Below, piece by piece: positions 25,176 through 34,143 of a stretch of 35,679 bases of DNA. This DNA comes from Methylomonas lenta (lineage in GTDB: Bacteria > Pseudomonadota > Gammaproteobacteria > Methylococcales > Methylomonadaceae). Within the stretch, counting starts at the first letter, position 1. Each line of letters begins with the position of its first letter. The position numbers and the translations under genes are program-made. The notes beneath the pieces were generated by a model. The model worked only from the letters and a program-made list of their open reading frames with translations, did no database searches and had not been told where the DNA came from. The stretch is taken from positions 1-35,679 of the forward strand of contig NZ_LUUI01000002.1 in assembly GCF_001644015.1 (NCBI RefSeq), written 5' to 3'.

Positions 25176-26426
25176 ATGTTCGATTTACTAGACATGGATT
25201 TCGAAACCGCTGCGGAAACCGGCCACAGCGGACCGTATATCCCAGCGGCCAGTGAATGCATGCGTTGCGGTATGTGCGTCAGCGTTTGCCCAACTTTCAA
25301 ACTGTTTCAAATCGACCAGGAAACGCCTCGCCGCCGACTACGGACAATCAGCAAACTGCTAGTAGAAGACAGCCCGATTAGTGATGAGGAACGCATTCAT
25401 CTGCATAACTGTCTGCAATGTCGAGCTTGCGAACCGGCTTGCCCCAGTCATGTGGCTTATGGGGAATTGTTCGATCAGGCACAAGTAAAATTACAGACTA
25501 CCCGAAATTGGTTGGCAAAATTGGCTTTCTGGATGATAGAACAAAAACGTTGGCGAGCTCGCTTGATGCCGTTGCTGACTTTGTATCTGAAAACCGGTCT
25601 GCAAAAACCGATACGACAATCCGGTTTATTAAAAATATTAGGTTTAGCCGATGCGGAAGCCTTATTGGCTCAACCTGCCTTAAAACCATTAAACAGTCTT
25701 TACCCAACCCGTGCAGTCCGACGTGGCACTGTAGCCTTGTTTACCGGTTGTATTGCCGAACAATTCGATCGCGATACGCTGATAGCCAGTATAAAACTGC
25801 TCAATATCATCGGCTTTGATGTGTTAGTGCCCCCGCAACAAGGCTGCTGTGGAGCGATTCATCAACATAACGGCCAATCCGCAGCCGAATTAATCGCCAA
25901 TAATCTCAGGGTTTTTAATCCGCTGGATGTGGATGCGGTTATTCACACTGCGACAGGTTGTGGCGCGATGTTGAGTGAATACCAAGCTGACGATACAACA
26001 GGCTCGCAACAATTTTGCCAGCGATTGACTGACATCAATAGCTTTTTATTGCAGCATTGGCCGGATAGTCTGAAACTGGAATCGGCTCGGCTTAAGGTGG
26101 CGGTACACGAACCCTGCAGCCAGCGTAATGTGTTAAAAAATCAGCAAGCGGTTTACGCCTTACTGGAAAAAATCCCCGATATGACTGTCGTACCGCTAGC
26201 TAACAACGCCATCTGCTGCGGTGCCGGCGGCAGCTACATGCTAACGCATCCTGAAAATGCCGAACAGTTACGGGCGCTTAAACATGCAGCCATCCATCAG
26301 GCGCAAGCCGACTGGGTGGTGAGCAGCAATTTCGGTTGCGCGTTTTTTTTCAGCACCGGGACGGAGAAAATCCTGCATCCTTTAGTACTACTGACCCGGC
26401 AACTGCCTGCATCGGCAAGATTTTAA
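25176..26426 (+). CDS. GlcF-like (Fe-S)-binding oxidoreductase subunit with two CCG domains
   Basis: A 416-residue iron-sulfur protein of the GlcF/HdrD type. The N-terminus has two [4Fe-4S] ferredoxin sets (Cys28-31-34-38 and Cys79-82-85-89). Two CCG (DUF3400-like cysteine-rich) domains follow, with FTGC at 189-192 and QGCCG near 222-226, then HEPC at 311-314 and CCGAGG at 347-352. The family transfers electrons from a flavoprotein dehydrogenase (GlcD, or lactate or heterodisulfide systems). No flavin partner is present here. As last gene of the nif operon, separated by one base from its neighbour, it may feed or accept electrons for nitrogenase accessory proteins. That role is inferred from context only. 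Confidence 0.9.
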   Translation: MFDLLDMDFETAAETGHSGPYIPAASECMRCGMCVSVCPTFKLFQIDQETPRRRLRTISKLLVEDSPISDEERIHLHNCLQCRACEPACPSHVAYGELFDQAQVKLQTTRNWLAKLAFWMIEQKRWRARLMPLLTLYLKTGLQKPIRQSGLLKILGLADAEALLAQPALKPLNSLYPTRAVRRGTVALFTGCIAEQFDRDTLIASIKLLNIIGFDVLVPPQQGCCGAIHQHNGQSAAELIANNLRVFNPLDVDAVIHTATGCGAMLSEYQADDTTGSQQFCQRLTDINSFLLQHWPDSLKLESARLKVAVHEPCSQRNVLKNQQAVYALLEKIPDMTVVPLANNAICCGAGGSYMLTHPENAEQLRALKHAAIHQAQADWVVSSNFGCAFFFSTGTEKILHPLVLLTRQLPASARF

Positions 26427-26444
26427 GCCTATGCCTTATACTTC

Positions 26445-27593
26445 CTAATTTGCCGGGCAAAGATAATAGTAGCCTTCACCATGATTTACCACGCGTTGGT
26501 AGGGTATGGCATCCAGTTCGGTGAGATAGACGATGGCATGTGTTTTAATCAGGCAATAAACCGTATCGCCCTCTTGTAAAGCCATGTTTTTGCATGCGCC
26601 CGGTGTAATTTCGGCCAGCAGCGTGCTGCCGCAATCGACCTGCGCTATCACGCTGTCGCCGCTAGGTATCAGCGCGCAAATGCGGCCTTTGATTTGGTTT
26701 TGTATCGAAATGCCGTCGATGTAATGGCGCGACAGTGCAATATCGCTTGCACGTATCGACACTTGGGTTTGGCTACCGATTGCAAAATGCGGGCGCAAGG
26801 GCAAAGCCAGCGGTAAACCGAAGCTGTCGGCCATGCTGGAGCCGGCATGATAATCGTGGTCGAGGATATAAACCGGCAAGATGTTGTCGATCTTTCGTAT
26901 ACCCAGATAACGCAGAATACCTTGCTGCTTGGCAACTTCGCGTAACGATCCACTACGCGATACTTGGCCATACTCCAAAACGATAAGTTGATCGGTAAAC
27001 TCCAGTATCTCGCTTAGCGATTGACTGGCGTACAACACAGGTAGATCGAATTCGTTTTGCAGCCGCTTCAATATTGGCAGCAATTGCATTCGGTAAGCGC
27101 TACCAATGGCGGCAAAGGTATCGTCCAACAGTAATAGTTTGGGTGACTTCAGTAGCGAGCGAGCCAGTGTCACCCGCTGGAGCTGACCCGGGATGAGTCG
27201 TTCGATGGGCTGGTCGAGGAACTGATCCAACTCCAAAAGCCGAATCAAGTAATCCGGAGTGAACAAGCGGCGATGTTTCAGCGTACGTTGGTAGCTTGCT
27301 GCGAGATTATCGCGAACGGTTCCGCTTAAACCAAGACTGTCGGTTTGCAGCACGGCTCCCACCGGACGCTGCTCGCGCGGCATCACGATGCCTTTGCGGC
27401 TATCGAATAAAATCTTACCGTCTAGCGAAATATGTCCGCTTTGCGGTTGCAAGGTGCCGGCAATTAAACCCAATAATGTGCTTTTGCCTGCGCCCGATTT
27501 ACCAAACAGACCTGTGTTGGCGCTATCCAGCGATAATTGTGCGCTCAGGTCAAAATTACCCCGACGCAGTTTGACATTCATTTCCAGCAGCAT
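26445..27593 (-). CDS. Degenerate ModC-like ABC ATPase paralogue with Mop/TOBE domain
   Basis: A 382-residue ABC protein resembling ModC over its length: nucleotide-binding domain (about 1-230) and a C-terminal TOBE-type molybdate-binding region. Walker A (GKSGAGKST at 31-39) and the Q-loop Gln83 are intact. The signature is LIPGQ at 133-137 instead of LSGGQ, the Walker B motif ends in Asp158 where the catalytic Glu is expected, the D-loop is AAIG instead of AALD, and the H-loop position is Gln191 instead of His. ATP hydrolysis is therefore doubtful. ATG at 27593 has AGAGGT upstream; TTG at 27611 would be weaker. It ends the mod operon and converges with the nif operon. A regulatory or molybdate-sensing part is inference. 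Confidence 0.8.
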   Translation of the reverse strand: MLLEMNVKLRRGNFDLSAQLSLDSANTGLFGKSGAGKSTLLGLIAGTLQPQSGHISLDGKILFDSRKGIVMPREQRPVGAVLQTDSLGLSGTVRDNLAASYQRTLKHRRLFTPDYLIRLLELDQFLDQPIERLIPGQLQRVTLARSLLKSPKLLLLDDTFAAIGSAYRMQLLPILKRLQNEFDLPVLYASQSLSEILEFTDQLIVLEYGQVSRSGSLREVAKQQGILRYLGIRKIDNILPVYILDHDYHAGSSMADSFGLPLALPLRPHFAIGSQTQVSIRASDIALSRHYIDGISIQNQIKGRICALIPSGDSVIAQVDCGSTLLAEITPGACKNMALQEGDTVYCLIKTHAIVYLTELDAIPYQRVVNHGEGYYYLCPAN

Positions 27594-27661
27594 GATGACC
27601 TCTATCGCCAAACCAAACCGGCCGTGACCCCAGCGGGTTTACAGCCGGATTGCAAAAGATA

Positions 27662-28090
27662 CTAACCTTTGATTGCCAAAATTACCGCTCCCGCCTTAAA
27701 TACTGCCATGATAGATTGACCTTTACTCAAACCAAGAGTTTTAACGCTATCGTCGGTCACGGTGGCAGCAATTTTCTCACCACCTTTCAATTCAATATCA
27801 ACTTCGGCATTCACAGCACCGATCTTGATTTCAGTGACTGTTCCTTGTAACTGGTTGCGCGCCGAAAGCTTATAACCACCGAAATCTGTGACCAGGATAA
27901 TTTGTGGCGCCTTGACTAAGGCGAGCACTTCCATACCGGCCTTGATACCCAGCGACTCAACTGATTCTTTGGTGACTGAAGCAACGATGATTTCTCCGCC
28001 TTGCAGGCCGACATGCACCTCAGCGTTGACTGCGCCGATAGTGACTTCATTGACAATACCGGAAAACTGATTACGTGCACTTGCTTTCAT
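27662..28090 (-). CDS. modG: Di-Mop molbindin (ModG-like molybdate-binding protein)
   Basis: A 142-residue cytosolic protein made of two Mop (TOBE) domains, residues about 2-68 and 73-141. Each has SARNQ (4-8, 76-80), a GAVNAEV segment and a GGE turn, the molybdate-binding pattern of ModG and the ModE C-terminus. Molbindins buffer molybdate or tungstate for cofactor synthesis. GGAG is in front of the ATG at 28090, 21 bases after modC. It lies between two ModC-type genes, which supports a storage role fed by the transporter. Confidence 0.93.
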   Translation of the reverse strand: MKASARNQFSGIVNEVTIGAVNAEVHVGLQGGEIIVASVTKESVESLGIKAGMEVLALVKAPQIILVTDFGGYKLSARNQLQGTVTEIKIGAVNAEVDIELKGGEKIAATVTDDSVKTLGLSKGQSIMAVFKAGAVILAIKG

Positions 28091-28111
28091 GATGACTCTC
28101 CATCGGTTGGG

Positions 28112-29185
28112 TTAATTTAATATTGAGGTAGCTTTAATCTGCACATAGACCAACATGCCGATTTTCAACCCCAGTAAAACGGTAGATTTGTGGGTAATGT
28201 GTGCTAATAACGGATGTGTGCCAACCTGCAAACGCACCACGTTCTGGCCGCTGTCAGCATCGGCAATGCCGGTGATGGTGGCCGACAATACATTCAGAAT
28301 GCTGGTGGCAATAGGCGCTTGCAGGGTGATACTGACGTCTCGGGCATAAATCTGCACCCGAACCGGCGTGCCTATTGCTAGCAGCAGGCTAGGCAAACTT
28401 AAGACACCGCCAGTAAAGGCGACCTTAGTCAGGTGATACTCTGCTTCATGCCCGACCACCTGGGTTTGCCAAACCGTTGCCGCGTCCCCTTCGTGCGCCA
28501 GCGTTAAATCCAGTCTGCTCAATGTGTCCGATAATGGCCCGGATGCCAGGGATTTGCCCTCATTCATAATCACCAGATGATCGGCTAGCTGCGCCACTTC
28601 CTGCTGAGAATGAGTCACATACAGCACGGGTATGTTGAGTTCCTGATGCAGGCGCACCAAAAACGGCAGTATCTCCTGCTTACGTTTGAAATCCAGCGCC
28701 GCCAAGGGTTCGTCCATCAGCAATATTTCCGGATTCAGCGCCAGCGCTCTGGCGATGGCGACCCGCTGGCGTTCGCCACCGGACAGACGATCCGGCATAC
28801 GCCCTAACAAATGTGCTATGCCTAACAAGTCCAGAATGTGCGACAGATCGTTAGTGGATTTGCCGATGCGTTTCAAGCCGAACAGTAGATTATCTTTAAC
28901 GGTCAGATGTGGGAACAGATTGGCTTCCTGAAATACGTAACCCAGCGAACGCTTGTGCGTCGGTATAAATATACCGCTTTCGCTGTCCTGCCAGATTTTG
29001 CCATTGATCTGCAAAAAGCCCTGCCCGGCTTGTTGTAAACCGGCAATACAGCGTAGCAAGCTGGTTTTACCGGAACCGGAGTGACCGAACAGTACGCTGA
29101 CACCAGAGCCAGGCAAACATAGATCAACCGAAAGCTCAAAAGCCGCGTAATTGAGTAGAAAGCGAGCGATAATCGGCGTTGTCAT
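28112..29185 (-). CDS. modC: Molybdate ABC transporter ATP-binding protein ModC
   Basis: A 357-residue ATPase driving ModAB. Walker A GHSGSGKT (34-41), signature [15 protein letters not shown], Walker [13 protein letters not shown] with the catalytic Glu present, and the H-loop YVTHS are all canonical, in contrast to the paralogue at 26445. A C-terminal TOBE domain ends the protein. Its ATG overlaps the modB stop by four bases (ATGA), so the two are translationally coupled. Confidence 0.96.
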   Translation of the reverse strand: MTTPIIARFLLNYAAFELSVDLCLPGSGVSVLFGHSGSGKTSLLRCIAGLQQAGQGFLQINGKIWQDSESGIFIPTHKRSLGYVFQEANLFPHLTVKDNLLFGLKRIGKSTNDLSHILDLLGIAHLLGRMPDRLSGGERQRVAIARALALNPEILLMDEPLAALDFKRKQEILPFLVRLHQELNIPVLYVTHSQQEVAQLADHLVIMNEGKSLASGPLSDTLSRLDLTLAHEGDAATVWQTQVVGHEAEYHLTKVAFTGGVLSLPSLLLAIGTPVRVQIYARDVSITLQAPIATSILNVLSATITGIADADSGQNVVRLQVGTHPLLAHITHKSTVLLGLKIGMLVYVQIKATSILN

Positions 29186-29868
29186 TTTAATTGATGCGCT
29201 ATGGGATGCGTTTTCAGCGTGCTATATAACACCAGCAATACGCTGAATGAAAATACCAGCAGGCCGCCGGCTAACCAGTGTGCTTGCGTGTATTCCAGTG
29301 CCTCGACATGGTTGTAAATTTGTACAGACACCACCCGGGTTCTGTCCGGAATATTACCGCCCACCATCAATACCACACCGAATTCACCGACAGTATGGGC
29401 AAAGCCTAAAATGGCAGCCGTCATAAAGCCAGGCTTGGCCAACGGTATGACGACATGGAAAAACGTATCCAGCGGTCCAGCCCTTAGGGTGGCTGCGGCT
29501 TCCAGAGGTTGTGCGCCAATCGCCGCAAACGAAGCTTGTAAAGGTTGCACCACAAACGGCAAGGAATACAGCACCGAAGCCACCACCAAGCCGGTAAATG
29601 TAAACGGCAAAGTGCCCCAGCCTAATTCACTGGTCAGCTGACCGATAGGACCTCTCGGCCCCATGATTACCAGTAAATAGAATCCCAGTACAGTTGGCGG
29701 CAATACCAAAGGCAAGGCTACCAGAGCATTGCAAATGCCTTTCCAGCGCGAGTTGGTGCGCGACAGCCACCAAGCCAGTGGCGTGCCGATAAACAACATC
29801 AACACAGTCGCCAGGCTGGCCACTTTAAAGGTCAGCCACAAGGTGGCGATATCGGCAGCTGTTAACAT
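29182..29868 (-). CDS. modB: Molybdate ABC transporter permease ModB
   Basis: About 228 residues with five or six hydrophobic spans and the cytoplasmic EAA-type loop [29 protein letters not shown] that contacts Mod[15 protein letters not shown] is typical of ModB. The ATG at 29868 with AGAAG eight bases upstream is preferred to an in-frame GTG at 29874. It follows modA by 16 bases. Confidence 0.95.
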   Translation of the reverse strand: MLTAADIATLWLTFKVASLATVLMLFIGTPLAWWLSRTNSRWKGICNALVALPLVLPPTVLGFYLLVIMGPRGPIGQLTSELGWGTLPFTFTGLVVASVLYSLPFVVQPLQASFAAIGAQPLEAAATLRAGPLDTFFHVVIPLAKPGFMTAAILGFAHTVGEFGVVLMVGGNIPDRTRVVSVQIYNHVEALEYTQAHWLAGGLLVFSFSVLLVLYSTLKTHPIAHQLK

Positions 29869-29884
29869 AAACACATCTTCTGCA

Positions 29885-30640
29885 TTACTGGGGTAAACCG
29901 TAACCGTATTTCTGCATAATCGCCAAAGCAGGTGCTGATTTTAAATACGCGAGTAAAGCAGGTGCAGCCGGATTTTCCGCTCCGGTTTTCATCAACACGG
30001 CATCCTGACGGATGGGTGCATACCGATCTACGGGAATGATCCAGCCTGAGCCTTCCGCGATTTTGCCGTTGGCGATCACTTGCGATAACGCCACAAAACC
30101 CAGCTCGGCATTACCGGTAATCACGTATTGGTGGGCCTGGGAAATGTTCTCGCCTTGTACAAATAAAGCTTGTAGTTTTTCCTGTAAGCCCAGGCTCTTT
30201 AAGACCTCCAGTGCAGCCACTCCGTAAGGCGCCAGTTTTGGGTCGGCCAGCGCCAAGTGCTGGAAGCCGCCTTTGCTTAAAATTTGTCCTTGATCATCGA
30301 CATAGCCGGGTTTAGCTGACCATAACACCAGCCTGCCGAGCGCATAAGTAAAGCGACTACCTGCTACGGCTAAATCGGCTTGTTCCAGTTTTAATGGTTT
30401 TTCGTCATCGGCAGATAAAAATACTTCGAAGGGTGCGCCGTTTTCCAATTGGGAGACGAATTTACCCGATGAGCCAAACGACAACTTGGCTGAGTGACCG
30501 GTAGCTTTTTCAAAAGCTTCGGCGATTTCAGTCATCGGTTTGGTAAAGTTTGAAGCTACAGCGACAAGAACCGTTTCGGCAAAAACGGTTGGCGCGATTA
30601 CAGCTAGGCATAAAACCAAAGTTGGGCGAAAAAGTGACAT
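29885..30640 (-). CDS. modA: Periplasmic molybdate-binding protein ModA
   Basis: A 251-residue binding protein with a signal peptide (VFA before ETV). The mature domain shows [49 protein letters not shown] and [12 protein letters not shown], the ModA pattern that binds molybdate or tungstate between two lobes. First gene of the minus-strand mod operon and therefore probably next to its promoter in 30641-30833. No convincing ModE palindrome could be found there. Confidence 0.95.
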   Translation of the reverse strand: MSLFRPTLVLCLAVIAPTVFAETVLVAVASNFTKPMTEIAEAFEKATGHSAKLSFGSSGKFVSQLENGAPFEVFLSADDEKPLKLEQADLAVAGSRFTYALGRLVLWSAKPGYVDDQGQILSKGGFQHLALADPKLAPYGVAALEVLKSLGLQEKLQALFVQGENISQAHQYVITGNAELGFVALSQVIANGKIAEGSGWIIPVDRYAPIRQDAVLMKTGAENPAAPALLAYLKSAPALAIMQKYGYGLPQ

Positions 30641-30833
30641 AAAAAATTCCCAGGGTTGATGAGCAGTATGCTGCGTTAAATGTCAGCGTTTGTAGTAATC
30701 CTTACATTCTGCGTAAGTCCATGTGTGGGTTTATCATGCATCAGCACATCTACAGGCATTTTGGCACGTGCAGAGGCGTATATGAGTAGATAAGCAGAAT
30801 TCATACCGATTTATTTGATGTAGTTTCAAGGTT

Positions 30834-32339
30834 TTAAAATCGCAATTGGCTCTCCACATAAAAATAATCAATATCCTGCTGATCCGGTGCTGAAGGAGCA
30901 TCTTTGGCAAATGCACCTTTGAATAAATGCGTCCAGCCGGTTTCGAAATTTAAACTGCTGTTAACATCCCAACGGGTAGTCAAGTCCAGCTGATGTCCGA
31001 CATAACCACTGGTATCGCCGGTTTTATCCTGCAAATTGGCTGTGGTCCAGGCATCCTTATTTGACGCCAGCCAGAAAACCCTGTGGCTAATGCCAAATTT
31101 TAAATCGGAGGTGGGGCCAAAATTGATACGATAGCCGGGAGTATTGATGTTACTGCGGGCGAAGGCGCCATAGATACCGGTGGGACCAAAATCGCCACGT
31201 CTAACCCCGTACAGCGTGTCAAAGCGCTGATCCTTATTGTCATAGGGGTTTTTGTCGCCGCTGGCATAATCATATTCCAACGCCAAGCGGGGCGACCAAG
31301 GCATGTCAAAGGTATAACCGATGTCGACATGTTGAAACCAGGCCGTATGGTCTAAATTTGTACTATTACTGGCCGCTGTCGAAGAGCGCACCGTACCGGT
31401 CTGACCTATGGTTTCCGATTGAAAATCAAATTGGGCTTTTTTAGGTTTGCTATAAAACCGCACGCCGGGAGTGAAATAACGCCGATTGGAGGTTTGGTTA
31501 CGGTTACTATCACCTTCGTCAAGATGATATAAATACAGTTCACTGTTGATGCCCCAAGCCAGGTCATATACCTCTAAAAAGCCGCCGGAAAACCAAGTGT
31601 GTGTATCTTCCTGGTCCCATACATGGATGTTGTCCAGTATGTCAGCAGACGATTTGGGATAACGAATCACTGGCATCGTAACGAAACCAGTGAATTGCCA
31701 GGTGTCGTAGTCCAACAGGCGTAGCTTGATGCCGGTAAAACTATTGATCGTATTGCGAAAGACGTTTCTACCCACCAGGCGGCGACTACCCAAGTTTAGG
31801 GTTTGTCGACCAGCAACGACTTCTGCCCCCATACCGCTGTAAAAGATATTCTGATCGGCCCAGGCCGCATAACCCTGAATAAAATCAGCATCGTCTGCCT
31901 GCGTATTATTAACACCGGAACCACTATCGGCACCCGGGGCGCGCGCATCCAAAAACTCTGTCCCCAATCTAAAAGCACCCAAATTAACTTGTAACCAAAC
32001 ATCGGTTTGTAAGGGGATTTGCTGATCGCCACCCAGACTATTGGCTTTATAACTGCCGTCCCTGGTTTCGTAGCGGGTGCGTTGATCGACTGTCAACGAC
32101 AGCCATTTTGGTAAATTCAGCGCATCGTGCAGATTCCAGATTGGTTTTGCGTATTTAGACGAGCCTAGCAAAGCATCCGACATTTGACTGGAAAACGCAG
32201 CTAAGGGTGGTTGAGTATACGATTTGTTTTCCGCCGCCTGCGCCGACTCAACAGAAACACAGCACAGACTGCCCGTCATCATCAGCTTAAGAAATGCATT
32301 GTTCTGTCTTCGAATAGCTTGTTTACGAGGCATGAGCAT
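30834..32339 (-). CDS. Alginate-export family outer-membrane porin
   Basis: A 501-residue predicted outer-membrane beta-barrel of the alginate-export (AlgE-like) family. There is a signal peptide (AQA before AENK). The barrel shows alternating strands, conserved RTRYETRDG, GRQTLNLGSRRLVGRNVFRNT, LALEYDYASGDKN and a C-terminal aromatic (YFYVESQLRF) typical for BAM recognition. No alginate genes are nearby. Position beside mod genes and a ModE-like operator 80 bases upstream suggest it lets molybdate cross the outer membrane. Alternatives are a general carboxylate or sugar porin. Start at ATG 32339 or 32333. Confidence 0.85.
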   Translation of the reverse strand: MLMPRKQAIRRQNNAFLKLMMTGSLCCVSVESAQAAENKSYTQPPLAAFSSQMSDALLGSSKYAKPIWNLHDALNLPKWLSLTVDQRTRYETRDGSYKANSLGGDQQIPLQTDVWLQVNLGAFRLGTEFLDARAPGADSGSGVNNTQADDADFIQGYAAWADQNIFYSGMGAEVVAGRQTLNLGSRRLVGRNVFRNTINSFTGIKLRLLDYDTWQFTGFVTMPVIRYPKSSADILDNIHVWDQEDTHTWFSGGFLEVYDLAWGINSELYLYHLDEGDSNRNQTSNRRYFTPGVRFYSKPKKAQFDFQSETIGQTGTVRSSTAASNSTNLDHTAWFQHVDIGYTFDMPWSPRLALEYDYASGDKNPYDNKDQRFDTLYGVRRGDFGPTGIYGAFARSNINTPGYRINFGPTSDLKFGISHRVFWLASNKDAWTTANLQDKTGDTSGYVGHQLDLTTRWDVNSSLNFETGWTHLFKGAFAKDAPSAPDQQDIDYFYVESQLRF

Positions 32340-32418
32340 ATACCGGGTATAGATTGATGAAAAATAACCGAACCACCTCAGAGTGGGCCAGAAGAAAAAC
32401 TCTGACCTCAGTTTATCT

Positions 32419-32442
32419 CGTTATGTATAAATGTAAATAACG
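32419..32442. promoter_or_regulatory. ModE-like operator in the porin-modE intergenic region
   Basis: A 24-base near-palindrome with CGTTAT on the left and ATAACG on the right, AT-rich between, resembling the E. coli ModE operator half-sites. Eight of the ten outer bases pair between arms. It is 80 bases from the porin ATG and 163 from modE. Binding by the adjacent modE product is inferred. Confidence 0.65.
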
Positions 32443-32605
32443 TGACAAAGAATTGATTATTCCCCATTTTGAAACAATGGCAAACATTAACTGCCAATTG
32501 ATTACAAACACCAATAGCCCTCCATATCAAACCCATTTTGGTGTATAACTATTCGGCACCCAAGCGTCAATAGTCACGCATTCCAGCCAAATTTGAATCA
32601 AACAA

Positions 32606-33418
32606 ATGCCGATAAAAACGGAAGATAACACTAACCCACACTGGGTCGAGGCAGACTTACGCTTAGCCGGCATACTGGATAGTCGTATGATAGCTTTGTT
32701 AAAAGCCATACAGCAAAGCGGCTCCATCAACCAAGCGGCCAAACAGGTAGGCTTAAGTTACAAAGGTGCATGGCAAATTATTGAACGCGCTAATAATGGC
32801 TCACCGAAAATGTTGATCAGTACGGCTATTGGCGGTAGTAAAGGCGGAGGTACCTGTTTAACTGATGCCGGTCAGGCGTTTATAGATTTGTATACTCGGC
32901 TGGAACAACAACACCAACAATTTCTGACTAATCTTAATGCTACTCTGGCAGCCGATACTGACACCCGCTTGCTGCTCCAACGTCTAGTGGTTAAAACCAG
33001 CGCTCGCAACCAACTGTTCGGCAATATCATCGCTATTCAACTCGGTGCAGTAAATGCGGAAATCACAGTGAAACTGAAGGGTGGCGAGCAGGTTTTAGTG
33101 ACTATCAGCCTAACCAGCATTGAATCACTGGGTTTAAGCGTAGGTGCGGATGCCTTGCTATTGGTGAATAATGCCGACATTTTACTGACACTAGACGCCA
33201 ACCCTCAGCGTTTCATGCTTAGCAATCGTTTATCCTGCCGCGTAATTCGCATCCAGCAGGATGAAATAAATGCTGAAGTGATGGTCTTGTTACCCGGCGG
33301 AGAAATCCTTGCCGTGTTGATTAGCCCACAGAATTTAAAGAATATGGCCATTGAGCAAGGACAAGATTTGTGGGCAGTATTCAGCAGCAACAGCCCTATC
33401 CTTGGGGTAATGTCTTAA
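32606..33418 (+). CDS. modE: Molybdate-responsive regulator ModE
   Basis: A 270-residue repressor/activator. The N-terminal winged helix (about 20-110) has LLKAIQQSGSINQAAKQVGLSYKGAW and RANNGSPKMLISTAIGGSKGGGT, typical ModE DNA-binding sequence. Two Mop domains follow (about 130-195 with SARNQ, and 204-268), which bind molybdate. It is divergent from the porin and the mod operon. In E. coli ModE with molybdate represses modABC, so the same is expected here. No clear ribosome binding site precedes the ATG at 32606. Confidence 0.95.
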   Translation: MPIKTEDNTNPHWVEADLRLAGILDSRMIALLKAIQQSGSINQAAKQVGLSYKGAWQIIERANNGSPKMLISTAIGGSKGGGTCLTDAGQAFIDLYTRLEQQHQQFLTNLNATLAADTDTRLLLQRLVVKTSARNQLFGNIIAIQLGAVNAEITVKLKGGEQVLVTISLTSIESLGLSVGADALLLVNNADILLTLDANPQRFMLSNRLSCRVIRIQQDEINAEVMVLLPGGEILAVLISPQNLKNMAIEQGQDLWAVFSSNSPILGVMS

Positions 33419-33478
33419 AGCGATTATCTATTGTTTGGCTTGTAGCACCTTCCCTGTGCACAAACCAAGCTTACCGAT

Positions 33479-33772
33479 TTATTCTGACATCAATACCAGT
33501 CGAGCTTCCACTTCCCTCTGCACCAAAGTTTCATAATGACGACGCAATATTGAGTCTGTTGGGCGCGGAAACAGCTCGGCTTCGATTTCTTTTTTCAAAT
33601 ACGTTAGAAAACTGCCTGCATCCCCATGCGTATTAGACTGTAAGCCATCAGCAGGATCATCACTGTCTATTGATAACGCCGATTGTGAAAAATAACCCAT
33701 ACAGCCTTTCGAGGAAAATAAGCATACTTTCAATAAAATCAAAACCATCAACAACACGAATATTTCAATCAT
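33479..33772 (-). CDS. Small membrane-anchored protein of unknown function
   Basis: A 97-residue protein with an N-terminal membrane helix (about 2-18, IEIFVLLMVLILLKVCLF) and a soluble C-terminal helical tail containing YLKKEIEAELFPRPTDSILRRHYETLV. GAGGT stands seven bases before the ATG, which supports it as a real gene. Short proteins with an anchor and a RPTDSxLRRHY-like motif are common in gammaproteobacteria as hypothetical proteins. It converges with modE. Confidence 0.72.
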   Translation of the reverse strand: MIEIFVLLMVLILLKVCLFSSKGCMGYFSQSALSIDSDDPADGLQSNTHGDAGSFLTYLKKEIEAELFPRPTDSILRRHYETLVQREVEARLVLMSE

Positions 33773-33792
33773 TTCAACACCTCACAAAGAAC

Positions 33793-33838
33793 AAAAAAGC
33801 CGACTGGTTTTACAGGTGTCCAGTAGGACACCTAGTCG
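33793..33838 (-). terminator. Hairpin with T-tract, terminator or leader structure
   Basis: On the minus strand, an 8-bp AGGTGTCC/GGACACCT stem with 4-base loop sits inside an outer CGACT/AGTCG pairing and is followed by GCTTTTTT. It lies about 20 bases upstream of the 97-residue gene, so it may end transcription from the AriB side or act as a leader attenuator. Confidence 0.5.
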
Positions 33839-34082
33839 AGCAATTGATTCAAAGCAATTAAAATGCCATATTCGTATTTATATAAGCCATTGTATTTAGA
33901 TGGATTTATAATAAGACACTTTTTCATCATGTGATATTTCAACCAATTTGCAGCAAATCCACCAAAAAATATACATGATGAGTTTGTGCCAAACATTTAG
34001 CCAGGGCCTGAAATAAAACTCGATTTTTTCAAGTTTTTCCGGCTCCCTCAGCAGAACCAGCACCCATAAAACGCAAACATTC

Positions 34083-34108
34083 GTCCGATTAAGCTACGCA
34101 AATCGGAC
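34083..34108. repeat. Palindrome with CTACGGCCCT tail, copy 2
   Basis: Perfect 8-base arms (34083-34090 and 34101-34108) followed by CTACGGCCCT, the same tail as at 15136. It separates the end of the AriB-like gene from the intergenic region. Confidence 0.55.
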
Positions 34109-34143
34109 CTACGGCCCTGAACGGTTTCTCATCACGAAGTATG

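Larger units (their letters stand above)
33773..34143. other. Gene-free interval between small membrane protein and the AriB-like gene
   Basis: About 370 bases with no reading frame that looks coding. It contains the hairpin plus T-tract at 33793-33838 and a palindrome at 34083-34108. Base composition becomes markedly AT-rich from about 33.8 kb on, and this continues through the defence-like genes. Confidence 0.5.

Noticed and set aside
30684-30712. Possible ModE operator upstream of modA
   Set aside because: Only the outer CG pairs and a short TAA/TTA core match; arms do not resemble the site at 32419.
30761-30779. TTGGCAC followed by GGC, a possible sigma-54 promoter near modA
   Set aside because: The distance from GG to GC is one base too long, and it points away from modA into the porin 3' end.
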